Shown here one piece after another: positions 29,228 through 37,446 of a stretch of 64,000 bases of DNA. Under the pieces are notes generated by a model that was not told where the DNA came from, made no database searches, and saw only the letters and a program-made list of their open reading frames with translations. Location of the stretch: IMG/VR virus record IMGVR_UViG_3300035564_000075, positions 20,631-84,630 of that record; one strand, given 5' to 3'. This stretch comes from a virus. Position 1 is the stretch's first letter, and every line of letters begins with the position of its first letter. A program made the position numbers and the translations under genes.

Positions 29228-30018
29228 ACGTTTAGAGTCCTTTGTGCATCAGGTAGGCGATAGTCAGCACCGTCAACCATAAAGCGTCGGCAGATTGTAC
29301 GATCACCAATTCGGCTTGCAATTCTTCTTATTGCAATGTCGGGGCTATTGAATACCCCAACATCATTACTGGTAATCACAGTAGGGAATTCGGCGCTATT
29401 GAGATAGCGATTGTCTATTACAGCAGCCAATGCATCTGTACTCATACTGGATTGATGTTCCAACCCCCAGTCATCCAGTAGTAAGATAGGCACCTTGGAC
29501 ACGAATTCCACATACTCTTCATAGCTACCGTCTTTCAAGCCACCAAACACTCTGGATTGAAAGTCAGCAACAGATACATAGAAGGCCATCTTAGGCATAG
29601 CAGTTTTGATAGAGCGCAAGATATGTGTCTTGCCAGTACCATTACCACCGAACATAGAGATCCATGTATTAGGTTGCTTCATCCATCTTTCAATGAAGTC
29701 CAACATCTTGGCAAACTCCAACCATTGTGCATCATAGATCTTCTGCCTAGATGGAGTCTTAGATGTGAGTGGTCCGAGATCCTTTAGATAGGCAGGCTTC
29801 AGTGGATATTCATACTGCTTGAAAGATTCTTCTTGCCTATCCATCCATTGTAGAGTAGAGCACAGGCAGTACATTCCATTCTCCAGAATCTTCCAACCCT
29901 GGCAAATAGGACATACATCTTCGGTAGAAGTGTAATCCAGTTCTATGCCTTTGTATTTCTCTGGAGATGCCAATCTTTGTAGCACCCAGTAGTTATAGGA
30001 TAGCATGCGAGATGGCAT
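29224..30018 (-). CDS. DnaC/DnaI-like helicase loader ATPase
   Basis: 264 aa. N-terminal zinc ribbon (Cys36, Cys39, Cys51, Cys53), then an AAA+ core: Walker A GGNGTGKT (124-131), Walker B ILLLDDWG, sensor-1 TSND, and an Arg-rich finger segment IRRIASRI. It would load the adjacent helicase onto single-stranded DNA. Confidence 0.88.
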   Translation of the reverse strand: MPSRMLSYNYWVLQRLASPEKYKGIELDYTSTEDVCPICQGWKILENGMYCLCSTLQWMDRQEESFKQYEYPLKPAYLKDLGPLTSKTPSRQKIYDAQWLEFAKMLDFIERWMKQPNTWISMFGGNGTGKTHILRSIKTAMPKMAFYVSVADFQSRVFGGLKDGSYEEYVEFVSKVPILLLDDWGLEHQSSMSTDALAAVIDNRYLNSAEFPTVITSNDVGVFNSPDIAIRRIASRIGDRTICRRFMVDGADYRLPDAQRTLNV

Positions 30019-30437
30019 TACTCCTCCGATTCGAATATCTTTTTGAAGTCCATATCAGGTATAGAATTTCTGCGTTCTTCCAGCCATTGCTTGCGCATCC
30101 TGGCAGTAGTATCAATCCTTTTATCGTTGTCCTCAATGAAATGCATCAGGCTTGCAAACCTTACATCTATCTGTCTTGCATTCTTCTTGATGGCCCAATC
30201 AATGCAGAACTGAATCCATCGCTTGAATAAATAGGACTCTTCAGTTGCGCCTATTGCTTTCTGTTCCAGCCTATCCCATTCTTCAAACTCTGAACCAACT
30301 TTGCGCTGTCCTGCAAAGAACTTCTTACCGCAGGCCATAAGACCTTGTTTCGCCAAGTCGGATTTCGGGATAGACCAAGATGGGCGCTTACCCCCAATAA
30401 CAAACTCTTCATCTGGATCGTAAGAGCCAATTCCCAT
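30018..30437 (-). CDS. Unknown protein next to helicase loader
   Basis: 139 aa, SD AAAGGAG, own consensus-like promoter. Basic-acidic helical protein. Position just before the loader suggests a replication-initiation partner (DnaD/DnaT role), without sequence proof. Overlaps the 3' end of the upstream gene by 187 bases. Confidence 0.75.
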   Translation of the reverse strand: MGIGSYDPDEEFVIGGKRPSWSIPKSDLAKQGLMACGKKFFAGQRKVGSEFEEWDRLEQKAIGATEESYLFKRWIQFCIDWAIKKNARQIDVRFASLMHFIEDNDKRIDTTARMRKQWLEERRNSIPDMDFKKIFESEE

Positions 30438-30913
30438 AGGGTTCTCCTTTCTCTAAACTCTTCAAGAGTATAACGCAACTTCAACCCCCTGTCAATGTTT
30501 CTAAGCATAGACTTTATCGCTCTATCAGATGGACGTAGGTCACGCAGTATACCACCTTCATATGGTTCGGGATCTTCCTGCGTGAGCATGACATCGTAGC
30601 TCATCTGGTCTTTAGGAATGTGCCAACGATAGTGTCTCTTTCCTACTAGGAAAGTCATAGAGATTAGGTAGTTGGTGGAGTAGATTCCACTCCAGCCACA
30701 TCTATCACAACCTTCGCCATCGCAACTCCAGCACTCATTCGTCTGCACGTGCTCTACCACATACTTGGAGTAGCCATGCTGGTAGAGATAGCGCATTAGT
30801 TGCTCTTTCAGATCATAGACTTCTTCTTTATCAGGCAGGAAACCAGTACGAACTATGTTGTTCAGCACGAACATGTCTTGTGCCATTGAAGCAAGGGTGA
30901 GTGGTATTCTCAT
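30251..30913 (-). CDS. Protein with DnaJ-type zinc motif
   Basis: 220 aa. CWSCDGEGCDRCGWSG (about residues 62-77) is a CxxCxGxGxCxxCxxxG zinc knuckle. The C-terminal 60 residues lie over the next gene in another frame; the functional protein may be shorter or a frameshift may exist. Starts in an ATGA overlap. Confidence 0.7.
   Translation of the reverse strand: MRIPLTLASMAQDMFVLNNIVRTGFLPDKEEVYDLKEQLMRYLYQHGYSKYVVEHVQTNECWSCDGEGCDRCGWSGIYSTNYLISMTFLVGKRHYRWHIPKDQMSYDVMLTQEDPEPYEGGILRDLRPSDRAIKSMLRNIDRGLKLRYTLEEFRERRTLWELALTIQMKSLLLGVSAHLGLSRNPTWRNKVLWPAVRSSLQDSAKLVQSLKNGIGWNRKQ
30467..30495 (-). promoter_or_regulatory. Sigma70 promoter upstream of 30437 gene
   Basis: TTGACA (30490-30495), 17-base spacer, TATACT (30467-30472). 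Lies inside the upstream gene; starts transcription into the loader/helicase pair. Confidence 0.75.
30640..30652. repeat. 13-bp palindrome copy
   Basis: TTCCTACTAGGAA within the zinc-motif gene, read as Phe-Leu-Val-Gly. Confidence 0.85.
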
Positions 30914-31065
30914 AGTCCTGGCTGGAAAGAGATTGAAAATTCTCTATTCCCTTTGCCGTACTCATCACAGTTCCAGGTTACAAGCCACCAACCCAACCAG
31001 ATAGAACAGATATGGGAACACAGATCAACTTGCCAGATCAATGGATACTTCCAGAATTTCTTCAT
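30910..31065 (-). CDS. Small Trp/Cys-rich protein
   Basis: 51 aa. Starts at the ATG at 31065 in an ATGA overlap with its upstream neighbour and ends in one with the next gene. Middle SIWLGWWLVTW is hydrophobic and may be a membrane or core helix. The overlaps at both ends support it as real. Confidence 0.65.
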   Translation of the reverse strand: MKKFWKYPLIWQVDLCSHICSIWLGWWLVTWNCDEYGKGNREFSISFQPGL

Positions 31066-31340
31066 GGTTCCAATCCTAATAGCTTCTGTTGTTTCTGTAC
31101 AAACTCTGCCAGTCTTACCATGAATATCTTTGCCTTTGCTTCTTCCCCTTCAGGAAATGGGAACTCAAGAGATACATACGGCCATGTTCTTGAGCCACCA
31201 AACGCTTCAGGACCACTGCCATTATACTTATTCGATATTACTATCTGTATGGCATTTCCAAATACAGCTTTGCCACATATCCCACGACGAATCAGTTCCT
31301 CTTCGCCTCTGAGATGGTCTAATGTCCACTTCTTATCCAT
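31062..31340 (-). CDS. Unknown protein
   Basis: 92 aa. Alpha/beta pattern with EFPFPEGEEAKAKIFMVRLAEFV; no family recognised. Coupled to the following small gene by ATGA. Confidence 0.7.
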   Translation of the reverse strand: MDKKWTLDHLRGEEELIRRGICGKAVFGNAIQIVISNKYNGSGPEAFGGSRTWPYVSLEFPFPEGEEAKAKIFMVRLAEFVQKQQKLLGLEP

Positions 31341-31341
31341 A

Positions 31342-31668
31342 TCAGCAATCCATTGGATCGAAGTCTACGCATTTATCACAACCACCATCACATGGATCGG
31401 GAGGTCTACATTCTTCTGGCTTGATATAACCATTGTCCCTTGCCCATTTATCCAGCGCTTCACGTGGTGCAAGTTCTTCTACGGGAGGATTGCATACTGG
31501 GCAACATTCTACATGACATGGATTGTCACAGTCGCATGCAACGTTATCTATAAAAGGTAATCCCTTCTTCTCTCTAGCATGGTTCGGACAAGTTTTATCG
31601 TGGAAGAAGTGTATTTCATCTGAATCAGTTTCAATGCGCTTGTGGCAAATAACACATTTGGTATACAC
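31342..31668 (-). CDS. Cys-rich zinc-binding-type protein
   Basis: 108 aa with 16 Cys residues in pairs (CVICHKR, CDCDNPC, CCPVC, CDGGCDKC). Several zinc knuckles are likely; may bind nucleic acid or protein. No named family. Confidence 0.7.
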   Translation of the reverse strand: MYTKCVICHKRIETDSDEIHFFHDKTCPNHAREKKGLPFIDNVACDCDNPCHVECCPVCNPPVEELAPREALDKWARDNGYIKPEECRPPDPCDGGCDKCVDFDPMDC

Positions 31669-31669
31669 C

Positions 31670-31876
31670 TTAGACTCCTAACCCAGTATCGATGTAGTAT
31701 AGTATGCCAGTCCATCCATGCTCCCCCTCATCGACTGACATATCATAAGCCTTGATGCCAAAAGTAGACAGGCGTGAAGCTTCATGTCGTAGGCGCGTCA
31801 TGGCTTCATACTGATCTTTGCCAGAGACTTCTTTAGATTTCTCGTTCACATTCTTTGGAACTCTTGTTGTGTCCAT
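31670..31876 (-). CDS. Small unknown protein
   Basis: 68 aa, SD AAGGAG, first gene after a strong promoter. Hydrophilic N terminus, beta-like C terminus. Unknown. Confidence 0.7.
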   Translation of the reverse strand: MDTTRVPKNVNEKSKEVSGKDQYEAMTRLRHEASRLSTFGIKAYDMSVDEGEHGWTGILYYIDTGLGV

Positions 31877-31896
31877 ATTAGCTCCTTGGGGTATTT

Positions 31897-31925
31897 AGTA
31901 TACACCTATTCCTTTTCACTGTCAA
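31897..31925 (-). promoter_or_regulatory. Sigma70 promoter
   Basis: TTGACA (31920-31925), 17-base spacer, TATACT (31897-31902). Overlaps the 3' end of the HAD gene; drives 31876 leftward. Confidence 0.8.
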
Positions 31926-32472
31926 TCCATATCTGTTGTCGTAACCATTCTGTTGCACCGCTGAATCCTACCACTCTGGTTCCGGTTGTGGGATTAGTCC
32001 ATGTTGCTCTATTCCATGGCTGGTCAAAGATAAGGCCAAAGCCTGGAAAGCTGGATATATTGTGCAGGCCATCATCTATCAGTATGTCAGCACGAATCAG
32101 GCTCTTGTCACTTGCCTCTACATAATCGTACTTCGGCTTTTCTATACCAGCAAAGAAGTCATTCCGCATAAGCCATTCATACTTGGCACCAGCTTCTTTA
32201 TAGACACTGGTAACAAACACAACACGGTATCCAGAGGCACGCGCAAAGTCAACGAACTTCTTTGCGCCAATCTCTGGCAATACATGATCGTATAGACTGG
32301 GAATCAGGTACTCAAATATACATGTACCACATTCAGGTTTCATAAACTTCTCGATGTTCCAGGAAGTAATGTCCTCTGTTTTCAGATGATCACCATAGTC
32401 CAGATTGTATAATGCAAGCCATCTATCTATTGTCTTTGCCACTGTACCGTCAACATCCATCGCTATAATCAT
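31906..32472 (-). CDS. HAD-family 5'(3')-deoxyribonucleotidase-like phosphatase
   Basis: 188 aa from the ATG at 32472 (SD AGGAG). MDVDGTVA gives the HAD nucleophile and acid Asp6/Asp8; VVFVTS is motif II; ADILIDDGLHN is motif IV. This matches phage and bacterial 5'(3')-nucleotidases that dephosphorylate nucleotides, here perhaps tuning the nucleotide pool. Confidence 0.8.
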   Translation of the reverse strand: MIIAMDVDGTVAKTIDRWLALYNLDYGDHLKTEDITSWNIEKFMKPECGTCIFEYLIPSLYDHVLPEIGAKKFVDFARASGYRVVFVTSVYKEAGAKYEWLMRNDFFAGIEKPKYDYVEASDKSLIRADILIDDGLHNISSFPGFGLIFDQPWNRATWTNPTTGTRVVGFSGATEWLRQQIWIDSEKE

Positions 32473-32482
32473 TATGTATCTC

Positions 32483-33526
32483 CTATTGGTATTCGCTCCA
32501 GAGAATCTTGCCACTCCATCTGGGTAGCTTGAACATTTCTACAATCCATTTCCTGTCTTTGTGCTCTTTGATAATGTAATCATCTATCTTCTCGGGCAGC
32601 TTGATGATGCGCAAATCCCTTTGTGCAAATACAGATACGACGCGGTTGATAGCATACTTCTTGCCATCCTCGAATGCGTCTGGATCTGGGATATACAGGA
32701 TGTGCTTTGCGGTAATGCCACCAAGAAGGTCTAGGCTTGGAGTCATTGGCAGGCCATACACCTGAATGTTCACGTTAGAGGCGGTAATGAAAGTCACCAT
32801 GGCTTTCTTATCACCTTCTGCCAGGATAGCCCAATCGCCTTTGTTCAAGAGTTTACGGTTGGCAATGAACACACCTTCGCCAGTACCACGATACTCTTGA
32901 CGATAGCGAATGCCATCCTCTCCAGGTTGCATAAGACGGTGCTTGATATTGATTACCTTGCCATCTAGGTCACAGATAGGAAAAGTCAGAGTGTTACTCT
33001 TGAAGCTAACATACTGCTCATTGCCATTCTGTCTCCAGAATACATGTCCTAGGCTTGCGCCTAGACGCCAATATGTAAACCATTCTTCCGCCTTTTCTAC
33101 TGGCATTCCCAGAGATTCAGCCCAGACTTTCTTGGCACCACTATGCCACATGAGATACTTGTGATAGTCCTCCCACTTCTTTTCAGTGCGTACCACGTTC
33201 CTTGCGCGCTGAACAGCCTTGGCATGCTCTGCAATGGCTCTAAGCCTTTCAGCTTCCAGCTTTGCAACAAGAGCAGGATCTGGCTTGGACTCCTTTGCAG
33301 GAGTCCATTTCCAGCCGCAATGTCTGCACCAAGCTAATGGTTTGCCTGTCTTGCGTGACTTCGGCCATAGCCGTAGTCGATCAGGCCACTCACCATTCTG
33401 ATGAACCACACCACCACATTGAGGACAAGAGCCTGCCCACTCGAAGCCATGTACAACTTCATGTGCCCAGTGAACTTGGTCAGCAATTCCTTCAAATTCG
33501 ATAGGTAGCAATGCACGTTGTCGCAT
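32483..33526 (-). CDS. DNA primase with zinc ribbon and TOPRIM domain
   Basis: 347 aa, SD AGAAGGA. N-terminal zinc ribbon (Cys34, Cys37, Cys67, Cys70), a linker helix region, then a TOPRIM fold: AILAEGDKKAMVTF holds the catalytic Glu and LYIPDPDAFEDG the DxD. No helicase domain is attached; the separate helicase is 3 kb downstream. It makes RNA primers for the fork. Confidence 0.85.
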   Translation of the reverse strand: MRQRALLPIEFEGIADQVHWAHEVVHGFEWAGSCPQCGGVVHQNGEWPDRLRLWPKSRKTGKPLAWCRHCGWKWTPAKESKPDPALVAKLEAERLRAIAEHAKAVQRARNVVRTEKKWEDYHKYLMWHSGAKKVWAESLGMPVEKAEEWFTYWRLGASLGHVFWRQNGNEQYVSFKSNTLTFPICDLDGKVINIKHRLMQPGEDGIRYRQEYRGTGEGVFIANRKLLNKGDWAILAEGDKKAMVTFITASNVNIQVYGLPMTPSLDLLGGITAKHILYIPDPDAFEDGKKYAINRVVSVFAQRDLRIIKLPEKIDDYIIKEHKDRKWIVEMFKLPRWSGKILWSEYQ

Positions 33527-33642
33527 TTTTCCTTCTTTCCTAATAGGAGTTTTCGATACTCTTCATCTTCTTGCATCCAGTGAGCCCAACGCCATTGAGT
33601 CTGTTCGGGAGACTCTTCATAACCATCATAGATGGGTTCCAT
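33334..33642 (-). CDS. Small ORF overlapping the primase start
   Basis: 102 aa, SD AAGGAAGAG and TAATG coupling at the start support its first 40 residues (acidic, Trp-rich). The remaining 193 bases overlap the primase zinc ribbon in another frame. Either a true long overlap or an indel has displaced its stop. Confidence 0.5.
   Translation of the reverse strand: MEPIYDGYEESPEQTQWRWAHWMQEDEEYRKLLLGKKEKCDNVHCYLSNLKELLTKFTGHMKLYMASSGQALVLNVVVWFIRMVSGLIDYGYGRSHARQANH
33537..33549. repeat. 13-bp palindrome copy (12/13)
   Basis: TTCCTAATAGGAG on +, just upstream of the primase SD. Confidence 0.8.
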
Positions 33643-33932
33643 TACTCTTCCTTATACCCTTCTAGGTCTGTCAACCTAAGAACCTCATGTAACAATCTAG
33701 TAAACTCTTCAGACTTATAACGTGATTCCTTTGCACCACCGTCGATTGCATTCAAGTGCTTGCCAGTAGTAGGACCCCAGATATTCTCTCTGACATGCAA
33801 CTTGCCAGCATATCTAAATGCCACAATGGTCTTGTAGGAATAGTACAGGGTTATCCCCTTATCTCCCCAGTCTTCCTGTCGTGCATTGGCATTATCTGAA
33901 CGGTAGTAGTAACATACAGTCGGGAGATTCAT
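33642..33932 (-). CDS. Unknown protein
   Basis: 96 aa from the ATG at 33932 (SD GAGG, ATGA overlap); the longer frame lies in the neighbour. Beta-rich N terminus with YYYRSD, a GKHLNAIDGG turn, helical end. Unknown. Confidence 0.7.
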   Translation of the reverse strand: MNLPTVCYYYRSDNANARQEDWGDKGITLYYSYKTIVAFRYAGKLHVRENIWGPTTGKHLNAIDGGAKESRYKSEEFTRLLHEVLRLTDLEGYKEE

Positions 33933-34129
33933 TTTTGTTCCTCTACGAATATAGTACCATCGTTGAGCCAAACGTAATGTTCATGGTTTGCATCGCATCT
34001 CCAGTAGCCACAGAACCACTTCTCGGGTCCCATGGGCAAAAGCCCATGATCACAGTCTGGACATAGTTTACCATCAAGATACCTACCTGTCAATGGACGC
34101 TGGAAGGTTAGTTCTTTCTTTTGCTTCAT
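33929..34129 (-). CDS. Small zinc-ribbon protein
   Basis: 66 aa from the ATG at 34129 (SD AGGAGG). CPDCDHGLL and CGYWRCDANH form a four-ligand zinc ribbon. Contains the promoter at 34065. Confidence 0.7.
   Translation of the reverse strand: MKQKKELTFQRPLTGRYLDGKLCPDCDHGLLPMGPEKWFCGYWRCDANHEHYVWLNDGTIFVEEQK
34065..34093 (-). promoter_or_regulatory. Probable sigma70 promoter
   Basis: TTGACA (34088-34093), 17-base spacer, TAAACT (34065-34070), inside the zinc-ribbon gene, upstream of 33932. Confidence 0.6.
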
Positions 34130-34550
34130 CAATGTCCTCCTGCGTAATAAGGATTTCGTCTGCCAGAAAACACGATTGTCCTTTACCATCTGGATGTTTT
34201 GGACGAACATGACCACGCACTTTACAATGGACAACATATCTATTCTCGGTAATCCTGAACATGCGACTGAAGAATGCTTCCGCATCTTCTCTGGTATATA
34301 GAAAGTGCCATCCTGATTGATACTCTTGTCCATGACTGCCATCAGTAACCATCTTTATGTCAGCCTTGTTCCATGTTCCTAATAGGAAACTGCGACTACC
34401 ATCAGTACCATGAAACAAGGATCTCACGTAGCCATACTTGATTTCTACAATCCTATAGCCATCACGTTCTGCATTCCATGGCATCATGGGCACAGTGAAA
34501 TGAGTCTTGTGAATCTTATTCTCATCCCAGGGTTGCGGTTTATCATCCAC
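34083..34550 (-). CDS. Unknown protein
   Basis: 155 aa. Contains FLYTREDAEAFFSRMF and a basic HCKVRGHVRPKHPDGKG stretch; the layout loosely recalls the GPLCVF-type paralogues at 41-43 kb. Palindrome copy at 34376 read as FLLG. Confidence 0.7.
   Translation of the reverse strand: MDDKPQPWDENKIHKTHFTVPMMPWNAERDGYRIVEIKYGYVRSLFHGTDGSRSFLLGTWNKADIKMVTDGSHGQEYQSGWHFLYTREDAEAFFSRMFRITENRYVVHCKVRGHVRPKHPDGKGQSCFLADEILITQEDIDEAKERTNLPASIDR
34376..34388. repeat. 13-bp palindrome copy (perfect)
   Basis: TTCCTAATAGGAA inside the coding sequence of the 34083-34550 gene. Confidence 0.9.
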
Positions 34551-34770
34551 GTGTCACCTTATATCCAGCAGATTCAAGATACTTTTTCATCTCTTCAATT
34601 GCCACTACCCGATCATTGATTACTATGCCAGCACGCTCTATGACAGTTCCCCTTTTGCCAAGGGCGTCAAAGAACACACTGTTCGATCCCCAAATCCTTA
34701 TACCAGTGATTTCCCAGTCACCATTTCTTCCAGTTGCCAATCCAATAGTTTTTCTAGGTAAGGTTGTCAT
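34543..34770 (-). CDS. Small unknown protein
   Basis: 75 aa from the ATG at 34770, in an ATGA overlap with the upstream gene. Mixed alpha/beta with a basic C-terminal helix. No motif. Confidence 0.65.
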   Translation of the reverse strand: MTTLPRKTIGLATGRNGDWEITGIRIWGSNSVFFDALGKRGTVIERAGIVINDRVVAIEEMKKYLESAGYKVTRG

Positions 34771-35054
34771 TGCAAACCCCAATCTATTATGTCATTCTCC
34801 ATAACAGAATCCAGTGCAGGACTAAGCCACCAGTTGCACAGATCTTCCAGATGTTGAGAATGTGCACTGAAGGTTATATCATAACCACCAGTTTTACAAT
34901 GTACAATCTTCAGCTTGGAACGCGGATCATACATATCATAACCATCAAGTTGATCATCGCCAGCACCACACGATAGAATTACTCCATCCCTAAGTTCACC
35001 CATTAGGTCTTCAGTCAATGCTGGTGCATGGAATTTCAAGAATACTCTCTTCAT
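34767..35054 (-). CDS. Small unknown protein
   Basis: 95 aa, SD AGGAG. Acidic with a GAGDDQLDGYDMYD loop. ATGA-coupled at both ends. No family recognised. Confidence 0.7.
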   Translation of the reverse strand: MKRVFLKFHAPALTEDLMGELRDGVILSCGAGDDQLDGYDMYDPRSKLKIVHCKTGGYDITFSAHSQHLEDLCNWWLSPALDSVMENDIIDWGLQ

Positions 35055-35539
35055 TCTTGTTCTCCTTTCTTAGCTTTCTGCTGGTTGATAGGCAGTATAT
35101 CAGGATCTGGCTTGCCAAGGAATTCAGCACCTATGGGTCTTGCCATCAGCACCTGCAAGAATGACTGTGCAAACAGTTCGTCCCAGTGAGTGTATACTAT
35201 GCCCTGCAATTCATTGACATCTGCAATCTTCTGGTTCTTATCCAGATTGAATACTGCACTACGCATGAACATGAACAAGCTGGCAAACTCATAGACACTA
35301 CCACCCTGTAGAGTATTGGGTTTCAGGTCGTTAGCACCACTGACTTTATCTTCACCAGCAGCAACTAGACTCTTCCATACCTGCGGAATGAGAATGCCAA
35401 AGGCATCCTCGATTGACGCATCAGACTTGCTCAATATGTGGGAGGCTACTATCCTCAATCCCTCCGCCATCGATGGGACTAGGTAGTATCCTTTCGCCAA
35501 CAGATATAGATGTCTCAGTGGATTTAGTGTTTCGGACAC
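35051..35539 (-). CDS. Unknown helical protein, GTG start
   Basis: 162 aa, GTG with SD GGGAG. Helical, moderately hydrophobic (EFASLFMFMRSAVF). Its first 119 bases overlap the upstream ORF in another frame. Confidence 0.7.
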   Translation of the reverse strand: MSETLNPLRHLYLLAKGYYLVPSMAEGLRIVASHILSKSDASIEDAFGILIPQVWKSLVAAGEDKVSGANDLKPNTLQGGSVYEFASLFMFMRSAVFNLDKNQKIADVNELQGIVYTHWDELFAQSFLQVLMARPIGAEFLGKPDPDILPINQQKAKKGEQE

Positions 35540-35708
35540 GGTATATCTCCCTTATAACTTCCATTCTGCGTAACACCCAAGGCTTACAGGTGGCACACAG
35601 TTTATCTGCATGCTCTTTCTTTTGAGGGAAAGGAATCTGCAGAAGGTGAGTGCGAATCTTTGCACCTAACTGTTCATTCTCTACAATCAGTTCACTAAGT
35701 TTGCTCAT
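35421..35708 (-). CDS. Small protein with CxxC
   Basis: 95 aa. KLCATCKPW and a helical N terminus. No strong SD; the last 40 residues overlap the next gene and may be shortened in reality. Confidence 0.55.
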   Translation of the reverse strand: MSKLSELIVENEQLGAKIRTHLLQIPFPQKKEHADKLCATCKPWVLRRMEVIREIYRVRNTKSTETSISVGERILPSPIDGGGIEDSSLPHIEQV

Positions 35709-35710
35709 AG

Positions 35711-36076
35711 CTAATCTTCATCCCAATCTTCGTCATCGTCATCTTCATCAATATCACAGCCACAACGCCAATCATCATCGTCCTCTTCCGGATCATCATC
35801 ATCACCAAAGAGAGCTTTCTCTTCATCTTCATCCTGGTCGTCTTCGTCATCCAGGCGTTCCCACTGTAACAATCCCACTGCAACTGCATCAGTCATTACA
35901 GATGGGTCCTTGTGAAGATTCCAGAATGTCTCTACTGCCTCTTCCCAGATTTCTCCCTCGGTATATTCATCCTCACTAGTATCAGGAAGATGGATATGGA
36001 CAGTTTCCTCATCCCAAATCTTATGATCGCCAGCGTGACACACAGCCAAATCGACCTTGTAAAATCGCTCAGTCAT
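35711..36076 (-). CDS. Very acidic protein
   Basis: 121 aa; the last 45 residues are almost all Asp/Glu with WRCGCD embedded. Could mimic DNA or bind cations or a basic partner. SD GGAGGA lies within a perfect palindrome. Confidence 0.7.
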   Translation of the reverse strand: MTERFYKVDLAVCHAGDHKIWDEETVHIHLPDTSEDEYTEGEIWEEAVETFWNLHKDPSVMTDAVAVGLLQWERLDDEDDQDEDEEKALFGDDDDPEEDDDDWRCGCDIDEDDDDEDWDED

Positions 36077-36272
36077 GTTTTTCCTCCGGAGGATATTTCT
36101 CTATGCGTTCCCAATACTTGTCTTCGGGGACATCTAATTCAAAGTTCTCGTCTATACTTTTCAGTTCATAGATTGTTTTGCACTCATCACATTGCCATAC
36201 AGAACCTTCCCCAACAAGGTCAATTGAAGGGGGCTGACATTTGTGTGGCAGTGGTACTCGTTTCAGGAACAT
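36069..36272 (-). CDS. Small zinc-type protein
   Basis: 68 aa from the ATG at 36272 (SD AGAGG). HKC and CDECK motifs suggest zinc binding; acidic C terminus. Overlaps the nuclease-like gene by 53 bases. Confidence 0.6.
   Translation of the reverse strand: MFLKRVPLPHKCQPPSIDLVGEGSVWQCDECKTIYELKSIDENFELDVPEDKYWERIEKYPPEEKHD
36082..36093. promoter_or_regulatory. SD-containing palindrome
   Basis: TCCTCCGGAGGA, perfect 12 bp, contains the SD of the acidic-protein gene starting at 36076; can hide it in a hairpin. Confidence 0.5.
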
Positions 36273-36783
36273 CTTGTGCCTCTTTCTCAATAAGGGATAG
36301 AAGTGAATGGGCTTCTGGCAGTTTCCATCCACCAGTAATACGAATCAGTTCCCATGGATGATAGTCGTCTGTCAAGCGCTGGATTCCCACTGATTTCTTA
36401 CCAGCCAGTCCAGCAAGTACCTCTAAGGATTTCCAAGTGGCCCAATCAATCAACCATACCTGTCTCTTCATAGTACCCACGGTACCCACGGCAAGATAGC
36501 CTTTCCCCTTGGCTTCCTGCCATGCATTGAGCCATTTCCTCTGCACATCCTTTATCTCTGCGAAGGCAAGAGACTTCTCACGATTGAGATTCACTGCCTT
36601 AGCTTCAATAACAGAACCAGCATGCAGAGGATTCAGATTGATTAGATCCGGCCTGCCTTGTTCGAAGTTCACCACAGGCTTATGACAGTACTGACAAATC
36701 ATGGCATCCCGAGCGTGGATGGGCCATAGCCCATAACGCTTGAGCATTTGGTAGACTTCTCTACGAATATCACTTTCTTCCAT
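36220..36783 (-). CDS. PD-(D/E)xK nuclease / Holliday-junction-resolvase-like
   Basis: 187 aa from the ATG at 36783 (SD GGAG). CQYCHKP zinc knuckle, then GRPDLINL (Asp46) and SVIEAKAVN (Glu60-Ala-Lys62) match the metal-binding core of PD-(D/E)xK enzymes, followed by QRKWLNAW as in VRR-NUC or resolvase-type members. Probably cuts branched or flap DNA. Confidence 0.75.
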   Translation of the reverse strand: MEESDIRREVYQMLKRYGLWPIHARDAMICQYCHKPVVNFEQGRPDLINLNPLHAGSVIEAKAVNLNREKSLAFAEIKDVQRKWLNAWQEAKGKGYLAVGTVGTMKRQVWLIDWATWKSLEVLAGLAGKKSVGIQRLTDDYHPWELIRITGGWKLPEAHSLLSLIEKEAQDVPETSTTATQMSAPFN

Positions 36784-37111
36784 TTTCAAACTCCTTCCAA
36801 TATCTTTCTACAGTTTGTTTGTGGTCATAGTCGCTTATAAACACGGATGCCATGCCATATTTATAAGTTCTTTCCAAAAGCAACTTCATCGATGGAGTTG
36901 GATGAGGAGAACCCACAAATGGCACTATGGTTTCTTCCTTATAGTCATCCAGAACCCAACCATTATCAGCCGCTACCAATCTGGGATCAGGATCGAAATG
37001 ATTTAGAGCATATTGTGATGCCTTCCATGCAGTTTTCCAATCAGGTGCATCTACATCTACCCAATGCGTTGCACGATAAACTCGTACAGGAAACAAACGA
37101 TAGATAGGCAT
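36770..37111 (-). CDS. Unknown protein
   Basis: 113 aa, SD GAGGAG. N-terminal RLFPVRVYRATHWVDVDAPD is beta-rich; helical C terminus. Unknown. Confidence 0.7.
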   Translation of the reverse strand: MPIYRLFPVRVYRATHWVDVDAPDWKTAWKASQYALNHFDPDPRLVAADNGWVLDDYKEETIVPFVGSPHPTPSMKLLLERTYKYGMASVFISDYDHKQTVERYWKEFENGRK

Positions 37112-37446
37112 TACAGTATCTCCTCTATCTCATGCTTTTTGAGATACTCCATCGTCTTGACCTTCCAGTTATCCACTTCAGTCCAGTGCGGTAAAGTTCC
37201 ACCAATACCAGGATCTAGAATCAGAACCCGCACAACTTCGGGGGAAGTCTTCCAATAGGTGGAGTGTATACCAAAAGGCTTTTTCGCGTGATGAAGCTGT
37301 ACACGGTTGCCATCATTACTTACCCATATCTTGAGTGTTTCAGCAGTATAAACAGGCAAGGAAAGAGTATTCATCCATACACCGTTCTGCTCTTCGATAT
37401 AGTGCTCGATCGTCTGGATTACGTCAACACGTGGTTTCTTATCCAT
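37111..37446 (-). CDS. Unknown protein
   Basis: 111 aa from the ATG at 37446 (SD GGAGGAG). Mixed alpha/beta, no known motif. Its ATG lies inside the end of the upstream gene. Confidence 0.7.
   Translation of the reverse strand: MDKKPRVDVIQTIEHYIEEQNGVWMNTLSLPVYTAETLKIWVSNDGNRVQLHHAKKPFGIHSTYWKTSPEVVRVLILDPGIGGTLPHWTEVDNWKVKTMEYLKKHEIEEIL

Noticed and set aside
34030-34047. CATGGGC/GCCCATG hairpin as terminator
   Set aside because: Lies in coding sequence of a zinc-ribbon gene with no T-run.
33929-34342. 137-aa version of the zinc-ribbon ORF
   Set aside because: The upstream 71 residues are out-of-frame reading of the neighbour; the SD-supported ATG is at 34129.
36355-36375. TTGACA at 36370 on minus
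   Set aside because: No acceptable -10 at 16-18 bases.
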